Shown: positions 37,955 to 46,971, counted from the first letter of the stretch. The stretch is 64,000 nucleotides of DNA from Saccharophagus sp. K07 (GCF_014336955.1 NZ_QRAI01000001.1:186001-250000), one strand, 5' to 3'. Notes: a model not told the origin generated them from the letters alone. A program made the numbers and translations.

Positions 37955-37984
37955 ATAAAAAGCTACTCTTTGTAGCTTTTTATT
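37954..37984. terminator. Bidirectional terminator closing the toxin-antitoxin unit
   Basis: AATAAAAAGCTAC pairs perfectly (13 bp) with GTAGCTTTTTATT over a 5-base loop, starting at the last base of the antitoxin stop codon. A- and T-runs on both sides allow action in both directions. Confidence 0.85.
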
Positions 37985-38221
37985 CGTCTGCCTTTAGTCA
38001 TTTCTCTGTCTTCGGTCGAGATATATGGGAATCACTTGAAGTCGGCAGATCTATTGATCTGTCGCTTAGGAAATTTATCTGTATTTATGGCAGCTTCTTC
38101 CCAGAAGCAATCCAGCCGTCCCGGCCACTTGGGTATATTCCCCTCGCAAAGCGCCCATCACGTTGAGCGCGTATACGGCAAATTTTTTATGCCGAGAGTC
38201 AGCTTAGATCATTGGATCTCC
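37985..38221. other. Intergenic stretch, no gene seen
   Basis: Two short overlapping open frames occur here but neither has a ribosome site or recognisable product. It separates convergent units that end in terminators on both sides. Confidence 0.5.
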
Positions 38222-38261
38222 AAAGAAAAAACCGCGGCAGCCGGTTAAAACTGTCGCGGCT
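38222..38261 (-). terminator. Terminator of the CBM6-CE1 esterase gene
   Basis: Read on the minus strand, CCGCGACAG pairs with CTGCCGCGG (one wobble) across a 10-base loop, followed by TTTTTTC. It lies just beyond the esterase stop. Confidence 0.7.
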
Positions 38262-38283
38262 TTTAATACGGAACGGTTCTAAC

Positions 38284-39909
38284 CTAAAACTGCGAGAAAA
38301 ACTTCCAGGATTCTTTAGGTACCCAGGAATTTAAACCGTCGCTGCCGCTGCCGCCATCGTAGGGTGCCGGGTCGTGGCCGCCGTTGTAGGTGCAGACTTT
38401 GACGGGATAATTTTCCTTGCATCCCTGGTAGTCGTAGCAAATATGGCGTGATGGGCTGGATTGGTTCCAAGTGGGAATATTCACTGCAGTACAGCCGTTA
38501 TCCTGCGCGCGTCGCTCGGCGGCGTATTTTGCGCCGCGGCCGTTACCGCCATCCCATGGGGTTGTGCCATCGCTCATGCCGGTGGTGCTCATCCAGGCGA
38601 TAGGATCGCGAGGAATTGGGTTGGGCAGCCAGATATTGTAATTGGCAGGGCTGATACCCACGGCAGCGCGAATTTGTTTTTGATGGGTTGTCGACAGTGA
38701 GTAGGTGATCATGCCGCCAAAGCTAAAGCCAGTGGCAAACACGCGCGACTCATCAATACAGAGACTGCTCTTCACTTTTTGCAAAATGTCATTGAACAAA
38801 TATTTGTTGTCTTTTTCTTGCCAAGTTGCGCCGTCCGCCTGCGGTGCAACAAAAATCGCTGGCTGGCCCGCCGCCAGTGATTCACGACGCAAACCATAAT
38901 AGCTCCAGTTAGCGGCGCTTTTATTTCTCATGTCGTGATCGCCGGTGGCGACGGCATTGTCGGTACTGCCAATCCAATGCGAGGTGTAAAACAAGCGATA
39001 GGGTTTGTTTTTGTCGTAATCCGCAGGGATATCGATAATGTATTCGCGGCTCTGATTATTGCTTTGGATTCTGAGCTGAGTTGAGGTCGGCAAGCCGCCA
39101 CTCACTGATGTTCCGCCGGCGAGTAAGGTCGATTTTCCATCGGTACCGCAGCCAGAGCTTTTTACCGGCGGATTGCCCAACGGATAGTCACCCGGAACAC
39201 CCGCGCCCACTGTATCGATCGGACCTGTATAAGGGCCTATGTGCAGCCAATCGAAATCCACGTCGGCAGCCGCACCCACTTTCACGCGAATGACTTGGAC
39301 TCCTTTGGTTAAACGAATTTTGCCGGCGGACAGGGTTTTAAATTCGCCCCAAGCGCTCACTCGCGGCACATTGAATGCGTCGATCAGCACCTTGTCGCAC
39401 TGCAACACTTGCAGGGTGCGACCGGATTCAACTGCACCTGCGCGGATGGTCACATCGTACTCACCGTCCTCAGCCACATAGACTGTGTATTCCACCCATT
39501 CGCCTACGGTCATCCAACCTATGGCGTAACCGCCATCAATTTGTTTGATGTCGACATCGGTATCGGTGCGATAAGCGCCGCCTTCGTTATTGCTGGTGCT
39601 GTCAAAATAGCCATTGGGATCAAAATCTTCAGCTTCGATTCTGCCCGGCAAATTGATGGCGCGATTTTGATAAGCATTGCGCGCATCACCGGGGCAGGAT
39701 GCATGGACAACACCCGAGCTGCTGCTCGAAGATGAAGAGCTGGACGAAGAGCTTGAACTTGAAGAGGAACTGGAAGACGTTGAGCTGGATGATGAACTCG
39801 AGGAAGACGAAGAACCCGTCTGATTTCCTCCGCCGCAACCAGCCGCCGTGAGCAATGACAGTAAGCAAGCACTGGCGATAGCCCGCTGTGCCGTGAATAC
39901 GCTTTTCAT
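38284..39909 (-). CDS. Lipoprotein carbohydrate esterase: Ser linker, CBM6, CE1
   Basis: The 541-residue protein has a lipoprotein signal (LTAAGC, C25), a poly-Ser linker (about 33-66), a CBM6/35-like binding module (about 80-225: NLPGRIEAEDFDPNGYFD, GGYAIGWMTVGEWVEYTVYV, DVDFDWLHIGPY) and a C-terminal alpha/beta-hydrolase of the CE1/feruloyl-esterase group. Its nucleophile S396 is in GFSFGGM; the probable acid and histidine lie near DGTTPWDGG and YNGGHDPAPYDGG. It probably removes feruloyl or acetyl groups from xylan at the cell surface. The catalytic domain is paralogous to that at 58721. Confidence 0.88.
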   Translation of the reverse strand: MKSVFTAQRAIASACLLSLLTAAGCGGGNQTGSSSSSSSSSSSTSSSSSSSSSSSSSSSSSSSSSGVVHASCPGDARNAYQNRAINLPGRIEAEDFDPNGYFDSTSNNEGGAYRTDTDVDIKQIDGGYAIGWMTVGEWVEYTVYVAEDGEYDVTIRAGAVESGRTLQVLQCDKVLIDAFNVPRVSAWGEFKTLSAGKIRLTKGVQVIRVKVGAAADVDFDWLHIGPYTGPIDTVGAGVPGDYPLGNPPVKSSGCGTDGKSTLLAGGTSVSGGLPTSTQLRIQSNNQSREYIIDIPADYDKNKPYRLFYTSHWIGSTDNAVATGDHDMRNKSAANWSYYGLRRESLAAGQPAIFVAPQADGATWQEKDNKYLFNDILQKVKSSLCIDESRVFATGFSFGGMITYSLSTTHQKQIRAAVGISPANYNIWLPNPIPRDPIAWMSTTGMSDGTTPWDGGNGRGAKYAAERRAQDNGCTAVNIPTWNQSSPSRHICYDYQGCKENYPVKVCTYNGGHDPAPYDGGSGSDGLNSWVPKESWKFFSQF

Positions 39910-40488
39910 ACAGGTTCTCTCTTTATTGTTAGATGACGTGGGATGAGTATTTGTGACCGGCCTTAGCCAAGACGCTCCCGGTCGTTTTGTATTCCCGCGA
40001 GCAGCATACTGGGAAAGAGAAAAAATATATGCGTTATTAGTCTTACATTCTTTGAGATTTCGGTTTGTATAAGGATTTGGTGCTTTTCGTTAAATCGAAC
40101 GCGCCAAATTTTGGGCTGTTCAGCTGGGAAAGGGAAAAACAGCGGCTAGTAACGTCGAAGAGATCTCAATTTGATTGGGCTGTAGATCACAGTGGCTTCG
40201 CCGCCGCGATTTATTTCCGCTGTAACTGTAGCGTCTCAATACATTGCGCGATGCGCTTTTTCCGAATATGAGACCCGCGAAAACCCCCACTAATCCCACT
40301 CCCGCCACTCTCGCCACTATCCAAGTATGCTCAGCTGTCTTTTGCGTTACGCTAATAGCGCTATCTTTTGCTTTAGCGCCAAAGCGCCCATGATCTTCGT
40401 GCAATCCGGGGGCGGGATGTTCCAAGTTCCCATCTTCTTGTGAATAAGTGATTTTTGCCCCGTCAGTTTTGTTTAAAAATTGAGGTTT
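39910..40488. other. Intergenic region with a doubtful small membrane ORF
   Basis: Nearly 600 bp separate the esterase start from the glycosyltransferase-like genes. On the minus strand, 40120-40425 could encode 101 residues with one hydrophobic helix (WIVARVAGVGLVGVFAGLIF). There is no clear ribosome site or family match, so it may be a remnant. The esterase promoter should lie near 39920-40060, but no convincing boxes were found. Confidence 0.35.
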
Positions 40489-40516
40489 AAAAACGCGGTT
40501 TTATAGCCGCGTTTTT
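40489..40516. terminator. Bidirectional terminator after the tandem glycosyltransferase-like genes
   Basis: AAAAACGCGG pairs with CCGCGTTTTT over an 8-base loop. On the minus strand it overlaps the stop codon of the gene ending at 40515 and is followed by T-residues. Confidence 0.8.
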
Positions 40517-41321
40517 ACTCCCTCCAATACTCACCCACCCAATCCGTAGGCCGAATGTAATGCCGTAAGTGGCTGAGCGGGCCAACTTCGGATTTCCAGA
40601 TTTCTTTTAAATGATCTCGCACATTGTTTGGCTTGTTCGGGCCGTAGCGACCTTCTATGGCGTGTTGGGGATGGAGGCCACCGGGGAAGATGACGACGCG
40701 GGTGCCTTTGGGTAATTTGGGGGCAAGAAAATAATTGAGCGGAAACGGTCTGCGGCAGTGATGGCGGAAATGGCGCACCCAGTTGCGCGGAAATAATTTG
40801 ATGCCGCCGGGAGCGTTGCGGGTGACAAAGCGTTGTTCGAAGCGATATTCGTCGGCTATGGCTTGCGGATTTTCGCGGAATTTTTCCTGCAGGGGAAAAA
40901 GTTTGCCGACGGGAAAACGAAATAAAGAGGTTTGGCCTAGGCGTTCAAGGGGTTTGGCCGGATTGCGTGACAAAATAATATCGCCCGGCTCGCCAAATTC
41001 AAAAAAGGGATCAAGACTGTCGACGATTACCATATCGAGATCGAGAAATAATACATCGCCTTGCAAATTGCCGAGTTCTTTTCCCCACAGCCGCGCTTTC
41101 GGCCAAATACCCAAAGTGCGCACCGGCATAACCACATCGAGCTGCGGCAGCGGTTCGCAAAGCACTTCGGGCCGTATTCCTGCAGTGTTGTCAGTAAAGC
41201 AGGTAAAAGTAAAAGGCGGCGTAATATTTCTTGCCACCATGCCGTAAAGCCGGTTGATAAAAGGCGGACCGTATTTGGTGCCCCAATTAATACAAATAAC
41301 TTGTTTTACGGAAGTATTCAT
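40515..41321 (-). CDS. Glycosyltransferase-like protein (tandem copy 2)
   Basis: The 268-residue protein begins VICINWGTKYGPPFINRLYG and has CFTDNTAGI and a DxD-type motif in GDVLFLDLDMVIVDSLDPFF, the usual metal/sugar-nucleotide site of GT-A fold enzymes. The C-terminal HCRRPFPLNYFLAPKLPKG and VIFPGGLHPQHAIEG are shared with its neighbour. There is no signal peptide or membrane segment. Donor and acceptor are unknown. It starts 7 bp after the paralogue, and the pair is probably co-transcribed and used for surface glycan synthesis (inference). Confidence 0.72.
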   Translation of the reverse strand: MNTSVKQVICINWGTKYGPPFINRLYGMVARNITPPFTFTCFTDNTAGIRPEVLCEPLPQLDVVMPVRTLGIWPKARLWGKELGNLQGDVLFLDLDMVIVDSLDPFFEFGEPGDIILSRNPAKPLERLGQTSLFRFPVGKLFPLQEKFRENPQAIADEYRFEQRFVTRNAPGGIKLFPRNWVRHFRHHCRRPFPLNYFLAPKLPKGTRVVIFPGGLHPQHAIEGRYGPNKPNNVRDHLKEIWKSEVGPLSHLRHYIRPTDWVGEYWRE

Positions 41322-41328
41322 TTTGATA

Positions 41329-42051
41329 TCAATACCAGTACCGGGAGATCCACGAGGTCGGTTTTAAAAAGCGATACCATTTGCCGGAGCGGCCTTCAAT
41401 GGCCGCATGAGGGTTTGGGTGGCCGTGAAAAACGATAATTTTGGCTCCGGCTGGTAAAGTCGGCTCTTTAAAAATCGATAGCGGAAAAGGGTGCATACAA
41501 TGACGTTTAAAACTCTTGCACCAAGCATCTGGCCAGTATTTGAGTGCATTTTTTTGCAGAAGAATTGCTGAGATAAACTCCTGCTCATTGCGATATTCCT
41601 GTTTGAGTGCCGGCCACTGCTTGATAAATTCTTCTAATACATAAGTGTGTTTGCCGACCTCAAAACGATAAATCGAAGAATTCCCGGTGCCATCGTGTTT
41701 CAACCAGTCGCGAATGATCAATACATCGCCATCGAGGGTAAAAAATTCGTCGATGGAATCGAGAATAATCAGATCCAAATCAAGAAACAGACACTTGCCT
41801 TGTAAGTCGTAGAGGGTTTCGCTAAAGGTCAGGATTTTGGTCCAGCCACGTTCCGGGCCGCTGATATCCACTGGCATTGACGGGAGTGGAAAAATTTCCA
41901 CACCGGCATCGATTCCGGCTGGGTCATCCGTCAAACAGATAAACCGATGCGGCAGCGAAAGGTGGCGCGCCACGGCGCGGTAAAGCTTGTTGACATAGTC
42001 GGCGGAGTATTTGACTCCCCATTTCATGCACAGAACATTGACGGGCGGCAA
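41329..42051 (-). CDS. Glycosyltransferase-like protein (tandem copy 1)
   Basis: The 240-residue paralogue of the previous entry has the same order of motifs: VLCMKWGVKYSADYVNKLYR, CLTDDPAGI, GKCLFLDLDLIILDSIDEFF, HCMHPFPLSIFKEPTLPAG and IVFHGHPNPHAAIEGRSG. The start is a TTG at 42051 with GAGG six bases before it. It is shorter than its partner mainly at the C-terminus. The family resembles GT8/GT-A proteins of proteobacterial surface-glycan loci; the precise reaction is unknown. Confidence 0.72.
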   Translation of the reverse strand: MPPVNVLCMKWGVKYSADYVNKLYRAVARHLSLPHRFICLTDDPAGIDAGVEIFPLPSMPVDISGPERGWTKILTFSETLYDLQGKCLFLDLDLIILDSIDEFFTLDGDVLIIRDWLKHDGTGNSSIYRFEVGKHTYVLEEFIKQWPALKQEYRNEQEFISAILLQKNALKYWPDAWCKSFKRHCMHPFPLSIFKEPTLPAGAKIIVFHGHPNPHAAIEGRSGKWYRFLKPTSWISRYWY

Positions 42052-42264
42052 GTGGACACCTCACCTGATGGGTGAATTGGGTCCGGCATTATAACGAAAG
42101 ATCCAAGGTCTGCTAGGGTAGGGGACCGCGTTGCCGTTTATCCATTTGCTGGAATTCATTATTGAGCCGAGATACTGCATAAGCGAAGATATTTGTCATC
42201 AGCAAGCGTGTGTTTCGCCTGCTGATACTGGATTTTAATATTGATAAATTGGAAGGGTATTCGA

Positions 42265-42837
42265 ATGAAAAAGCGCTTTTTTATTGCTATGGGAATTTTG
42301 TGCGCAGGTGCGGCTCAAGCGCAGGTAAAACTCGACATGAAACCGGGCCTTTGGGAGCATAAAGTAAAACTCTCCGAGCAAAGCGATGCCGCCTACAACG
42401 CAGAAATAAAAGCGGCGGTTGAACAAATGAAAAAGCAATTGGAAAACTTGCCGCCGGAGCAGCGAGAAGCTCTGGAAAAGGCCATGGGGGGGGTGAATGT
42501 TACGGAACAGGGCGTGGAATTTGAAGGTGGGAGTGTGGTTGCCGGTAAGGATGGAATGGTGATCACCCATTGTGTGACGAAAGAGCAAATCGAGGCAGGT
42601 GATATAGCGGATGTTGAAGATGACTGCCAGTCCACTTTCACCAAATTGGATAAAAAGCGTTATAAGTCTGTACAGGTGTGTGATGGGATGACGACAGAGT
42701 CCATCATGGAGTTTCATTCACCCACACATTTCACCGGGCAATCGAAAACCATTGATAAAAGAGACGGGAAAACGCAAGAAATCATTGCCAATATGGAAGG
42801 CAAGTGGCTGGCAAGTGATTGCGGGGATAAAAAATAA
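42265..42837 (+). CDS. DUF3617 family exported protein
   Basis: The 190-residue product starts at ATG 42265 (AAGGG seven bases before). It has a short signal peptide (MKKRFFIAMGILCAGAAQAQ) and then the DUF3617 pattern: KLDMKPGLWEHKVKL at the N-terminus, a charged helical insert (EQMKKQLENLPPEQREALEK), ITHCVTKEQIE, CQSTFTKLDKKRYKSVQVC and GKWLASDCG at the end. The four conserved cysteines probably form disulfides in the periplasm. The function of the family is unknown. An 18-bp near-tandem repeat (GATAAAAAATAAAGCG twice) spans the stop codon. Confidence 0.8.
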   Translation: MKKRFFIAMGILCAGAAQAQVKLDMKPGLWEHKVKLSEQSDAAYNAEIKAAVEQMKKQLENLPPEQREALEKAMGGVNVTEQGVEFEGGSVVAGKDGMVITHCVTKEQIEAGDIADVEDDCQSTFTKLDKKRYKSVQVCDGMTTESIMEFHSPTHFTGQSKTIDKRDGKTQEIIANMEGKWLASDCGDKK

Positions 42838-42873
42838 AGCGTGATAAAAAATAAAGCGAGATTAAATAAAGAT

Positions 42874-42897
42874 AAGCCCCCATCAGGGGGCTTTTTC
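42874..42897 (+). terminator. Terminator of the DUF3617 gene
   Basis: AAGCCCCC pairs with GGGGGCTT over a 4-base loop and is followed by TTTT. It lies between two convergent genes. Confidence 0.85.
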
Positions 42898-42910
42898 GTT
42901 TTGAGGTGAA

Positions 42911-45130
42911 TTATTCGTCGGTGTACATGTTCAGTGGCTCATGGACGACCAAAATGACCGTATCAACAGGCGTCATTTTATCGTGGCTGTCTTTTATGCT
43001 GCCTTTTATGGCGAGTGTTGCTGAATTGCCAATGTCGGCATCGAGAGCAATTTCGACCATAGCTACACCGTACCAGAAAGGTGTATCGTCATCATCGCCA
43101 ACAATGCGCTGAATTTCTCCCGCAACAGTGTCGAGTGTTTGCCCTTGTGGTGTCTGGATGGTCAGTTGGTAAGTCATTGGAAAATTGTCGCTGTGGCCGA
43201 AGACAAACAGCAGCATTTTTTTATCGACCGTTGAATAGACGGCGGGTTGGAGCGTGGTTGGTATAGGATCGACCGTCGCGGTTGGCAGCGTGACCATCTC
43301 CCCGCTGTCCGCTTGCTCGTCGCCTGCCACTGTACCGTCGACATTTACTGCATATTCAAAGGTTTTATTGAGTGAATAGGCAGACACTGTGTAATTTTTT
43401 TCACAGGTTGCATTTACCCAATATTCTCCGTTGGCGTCGGTGCCGGTAAAGTCGAAATAATCTCCCAATCTCCATTCCGTTGGCAGTGACATAACGGGAT
43501 GGCGAGTTGCTGGAGTGCCGTCTGGATAGACCAATTTGCCGTGTACCTGGCAGAGGCGGGGTAAATCCACTGTCACCACTTGAACTTGTGGACTAGCACA
43601 ATTGCGCGATAAAACGACTTCGCCAGTGAAAATTCTTTCGTCAATGATGGAAACACTGGCAGAGATAGTGTCTCCGATATCCGCAGCTTCTACTTCGATG
43701 CGGGCTGCGCCATTTTTATCAGACACAAAATAGTGGCTGACGAAGTCGCCCGCGGTGCCGTAAATAAATCCGTAGCGGCCGTTAAGCGGTTGTTGATCTT
43801 CGTTCTGTAAATGAATTTGCGCGCAATATTTTACTGGCTCAGAAAAAATCAACGGATAGTCCAGATTCCACCAGTCGCTTGCCAGAATCTGGCTGGTGAC
43901 GGCAATTTCCAATACATATTCGCCGTCTTCACAATCGTCACCGACGGAATTAATGGGCGTGCCATTGGGTGCATAAACAGTGCCGTGGCCCAATAATTCC
44001 CACAGGCCTCGACCGCTGTCATAGGAATATACAGGGATTTGAAAGCCTGCTTGTGCGGCGTTGGAATCGCCCAGGCGTCTTAAGGTTGCGCAACTGGCGG
44101 CGGGAATATTGCGGTTGATGATAACGGCTTCTTCGGCTTCGGCGGCGCTGCTGAGCGCCGATAATTTTTGCTGTGCGCGTGCTGCAACCAAAGCACCTAA
44201 ATCCTGGCCGTCAGTTGTACGAATGTCGGCAAAATTGAAAGCAACAGAAACCAGATTATTGCCGTCGGTATCGGCGTAAGCGCCGGGGAAATTTTGTGCG
44301 TCGACTGGATCATTCGGATCAAACGAGCGGATTTCGGCGATCAAATTTGTGGTGCCTTCCGGCACGAGCGAACGGGGAATGGCGACAAAAATATCACCTT
44401 CGTTACCCATGGCCGGGACAGATAACGCGAAGCCGTCAATGGCCGTACCGGAAATACTGGTGCTTTGCGTTGGCGCAACCGTAATAGCTTCGACACCCAG
44501 CAATTCGGCATTTAAATAAATGGCTTCTTCTGCAACCAAGCGGCGTGAATAACTGGTGTAGCCGGGGTGATTGACGTTGACGACAAGAATTTCAGCTCCA
44601 TTCAACGCAATTGGACTGGTGACTTTCAACAAATCCCGTCCACCGCCGTTCTGCGGGGCTGCCTGGAGAATTTTTTGTTCGACGGATTCACCGTTTTCAT
44701 CCAATAAATCGACGGTGATAAGCAGTTCTGCTGGCGATAGAGGAATGCCGTCGATTCCTCGTACTGCGAGACTTAAAAAGCTTTCAGAAAAGGATACGCC
44801 GCTAGAGCTTGAAGAACTGGACGAACTAGACGAGCTGGATGAGCTGGAAGAACTGCTTGAAGAGCTGCTTGAAGAACTCGAAGAGGAACTCGAGGATGAG
44901 CTTGAGGAGCTGGAGCTGTTGCTTGAACTCGACGAGCTGCTAGTAGAAGAGCTTGCGGTACTGGACGATGAGCTGGAAGAACTGCTGCCGACGGGTGAGG
45001 GGTTTTCCGCTTTCGACTTCGAGTCGCTGCACGCGGTAATCAATGCCAGACAAATCGACAGTCCCATGCAGCGTAAAATTTTGCTGAGAGAGGCTCTATC
45101 ACCCGGGAAATTCCTAGAAATACATTTCAT
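42911..45130 (-). CDS. Large Ser-linker lipoprotein of unknown function
   Basis: The 739-residue protein has a lipoprotein signal ending LALITAC (C34), a long poly-Ser linker (about 48-110) and then a multi-domain beta-rich extracellular part. The first section resembles a carboxypeptidase-regulatory-like fold (LAVRGIDGIPLSPAELLITV), and several later repeats begin with strands around CQVHGKLVYPDGTPATRHPV. Paired cysteines are spread through the C-terminal two-thirds. No catalytic motif is recognised; a surface adhesin or substrate-binding role is possible. A strong AAGGAGTT site supports the start. The reversed Ser codons make a strikingly Glu/Leu-rich antisense frame that is not a gene. Confidence 0.78.
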   Translation of the reverse strand: MKCISRNFPGDRASLSKILRCMGLSICLALITACSDSKSKAENPSPVGSSSSSSSSSTASSSTSSSSSSSNSSSSSSSSSSSSSSSSSSSSSSSSSSSSSSSSSSSSSSSGVSFSESFLSLAVRGIDGIPLSPAELLITVDLLDENGESVEQKILQAAPQNGGGRDLLKVTSPIALNGAEILVVNVNHPGYTSYSRRLVAEEAIYLNAELLGVEAITVAPTQSTSISGTAIDGFALSVPAMGNEGDIFVAIPRSLVPEGTTNLIAEIRSFDPNDPVDAQNFPGAYADTDGNNLVSVAFNFADIRTTDGQDLGALVAARAQQKLSALSSAAEAEEAVIINRNIPAASCATLRRLGDSNAAQAGFQIPVYSYDSGRGLWELLGHGTVYAPNGTPINSVGDDCEDGEYVLEIAVTSQILASDWWNLDYPLIFSEPVKYCAQIHLQNEDQQPLNGRYGFIYGTAGDFVSHYFVSDKNGAARIEVEAADIGDTISASVSIIDERIFTGEVVLSRNCASPQVQVVTVDLPRLCQVHGKLVYPDGTPATRHPVMSLPTEWRLGDYFDFTGTDANGEYWVNATCEKNYTVSAYSLNKTFEYAVNVDGTVAGDEQADSGEMVTLPTATVDPIPTTLQPAVYSTVDKKMLLFVFGHSDNFPMTYQLTIQTPQGQTLDTVAGEIQRIVGDDDDTPFWYGVAMVEIALDADIGNSATLAIKGSIKDSHDKMTPVDTVILVVHEPLNMYTDE

Positions 45131-45546
45131 TGCTTATAACTCCTTTTCAGTTAAAACAGGCAGCTTTTGCCTAAAAAAGGCGCCTATGAAGCAACAAAAA
45201 AGCGAAGCAGTCTGTAAAAGAGTGTAGGCGGTAAGAAATTGCCATTAAGTCGTCCTATTTGGATTGTTCGGACGCTGGAAGAGCAATGAACAGCGCGGGC
45301 GTTAGCGCTCACTTGTGTGTTTTTGTAGAACCAAGTCGCGCCTGGGCGCTTGCGAATCGTTTATTTTTGTGCGCGCCATTGAATCCGGCCTTAGGCGAGG
45401 CTAACCTGCCGTCTGGCTCTGATTGTCGCCTTCCGTCGGCGAAGGTCGCCATAGGCTGAGGGTGGACGTAACCTAAGGCAACAGAGACGCGGGCTTTTAT
45501 TGATGCAGGCTCTGTTCAATCTAATAACGAGACAACGATCACAATT
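45131..45546. other. 416-bp divergent intergenic region
   Basis: It separates the large lipoprotein (minus) from the membrane methyltransferase-like gene (plus). A small hairpin (TTGTCGCC / GGCGAA near 45420-45450) is visible; otherwise no gene, RNA or clear promoter is seen. Confidence 0.45.
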
Positions 45547-46971
45547 ATGAAGCATAAATCTGAGCAAACCGCTGTCGGCAGTGAACAGACGTCTGCCGTT
45601 TCTCGCTACGACCAACCTTGGATAACCGATGGTGCCTGGATAACCGGCGTGATCGGTACAGTGGTACTCCTGCTTATGGGCATTTATTTTGGGCTTCAGC
45701 GCGCCCACCTTAACGGCGTGCCCTGGCTGGATTTGGAGCTAAAGCAGGAAAAATACGCCGTAATGTTGGTCACGTTGGGCGTGGTTGGGGCGTGTATGGT
45801 GATAGTGGAATTGATTCGGCTTGCTCGATTTCCCGGTTATCAATTTATCCGCCGTGATCCATTATTGGTTGAAGGCAAAGTCGTGCAGTTTTTGGCGGAG
45901 TGCCTGAAAAGCTATTTGCTGTTAATCGTTTTGTTTGCCGTATGCCGTTGGGCCTATCATTCATTTAACGAATACGGTTTTCGTCCAAATCACTCTTATT
46001 ATCAGCCATGGTTCTACACCCTGGATTTTTTGTGGCAGTTGTTTCTGATTGGCGGCTTTCCCTATATTGCCTTGACGCGCGCGTTTAAATACAACCCTGC
46101 GGAAGATAAAAAAGATTATGCGTTATTGACGCAGCGGGTGTTGTGCTACCTCCTTTCGGCAATTCCTGCATTTGCTTCTCTGCGGCCGCAGTTCACCATC
46201 GACGATAAACGCGCTGCGCGCGGTCTTGCGGTGAAATTTTTCTTTGCGCCTGTGATGACGGTGTTCTTTTTCGACAATTTCCATCACATGCAGAACAACG
46301 CGGATTACCTGATTTCCAATGCCATTCCCAAATGGATAGACGGCACCTACAACATGGCCAATTTTGGCAAGGATATGGGGAATGTTCTCACCAATCTGAT
46401 TTTCACCATTGACGTAGGCTTGGCATGGTGCGGATATGTCATTTCATCCCGCTGGGTGGATAACAACACGGTTTCCGCCGAGCCCACCACTCTGGGCTGG
46501 CTGGTGTGTTTGATCAGCTACCCGCCGTTCCGGGTTATCGGTGGCTGGTTCCTTACTGGTCCGGGTGAGTCCCTGTATACCCAAATCCCTTATCAAGGGC
46601 TGGTAATGTTCTTTGGCACTTTGATGGTGTTGAGTTACTTCTTCTACATGCTGCCTACCATCTGGTTCGGTCTGAGATTCTCCAACCTGACTCACCGCGG
46701 CATCATCCGCAAAGGTCCGTTTGCGGTTGTGCGCCACCCGGCATACGCGGCCAAAAACCTGGCCTGGTGGTTGGTCGGTCTGCCCTCGGCAATCTATGCC
46801 GGGTATATCGATGGTTTCGGTCAGGCCGTCTTTTATGTCGGTGGATTGATCCTGCTGACTGCCATTTACTACGCCCGGGCGATTACCGAGGAGCGTCATC
46901 TGAGCTTCGATCCGGATTACGTCGAATATTGTAAGCATGTGAAGTACCGTTTTATTCCGGGCGTAATCTAA
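45547..46971 (+). CDS. ICMT/ERG24-like polytopic membrane protein
   Basis: The 474-residue protein has about ten hydrophobic segments. Its C-terminus carries the SAM- or cofactor-binding signature of the isoprenylcysteine methyltransferase/sterol reductase superfamily: IRKGPFAVVRHPAYAAKNLA, then AITEERHLSFDPDYVEYCKH and VKYRFIPGVI. The last stretch resembles the sterol C14-reductase (ERG4/ERG24) ending. Whether it methylates a prenyl or phospholipid substrate or reduces a lipid is unknown. It is followed 77 bp later by a DUF155-like gene on the same strand. Confidence 0.72.
   Translation: MKHKSEQTAVGSEQTSAVSRYDQPWITDGAWITGVIGTVVLLLMGIYFGLQRAHLNGVPWLDLELKQEKYAVMLVTLGVVGACMVIVELIRLARFPGYQFIRRDPLLVEGKVVQFLAECLKSYLLLIVLFAVCRWAYHSFNEYGFRPNHSYYQPWFYTLDFLWQLFLIGGFPYIALTRAFKYNPAEDKKDYALLTQRVLCYLLSAIPAFASLRPQFTIDDKRAARGLAVKFFFAPVMTVFFFDNFHHMQNNADYLISNAIPKWIDGTYNMANFGKDMGNVLTNLIFTIDVGLAWCGYVISSRWVDNNTVSAEPTTLGWLVCLISYPPFRVIGGWFLTGPGESLYTQIPYQGLVMFFGTLMVLSYFFYMLPTIWFGLRFSNLTHRGIIRKGPFAVVRHPAYAAKNLAWWLVGLPSAIYAGYIDGFGQAVFYVGGLILLTAIYYARAITEERHLSFDPDYVEYCKHVKYRFIPGVI

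Noticed and set aside
39720-39830. CRISPR-like repetition in Ser-codon tracts
   Set aside because: The repeats are short codon patterns without spacers and lie inside a coding frame.
40120-40425. 101-residue membrane ORF on the minus strand
   Set aside because: It has one hydrophobic helix, but there is no ribosome site, no family match and no conserved context. It is mentioned only in the intergenic entry.
44571-45227. Glu/Leu/Asp-rich open frame opposite the large lipoprotein
   Set aside because: It is the reverse reading of the poly-Ser codon tract and has no independent support; similar antisense frames occur at 48257 and 55756.
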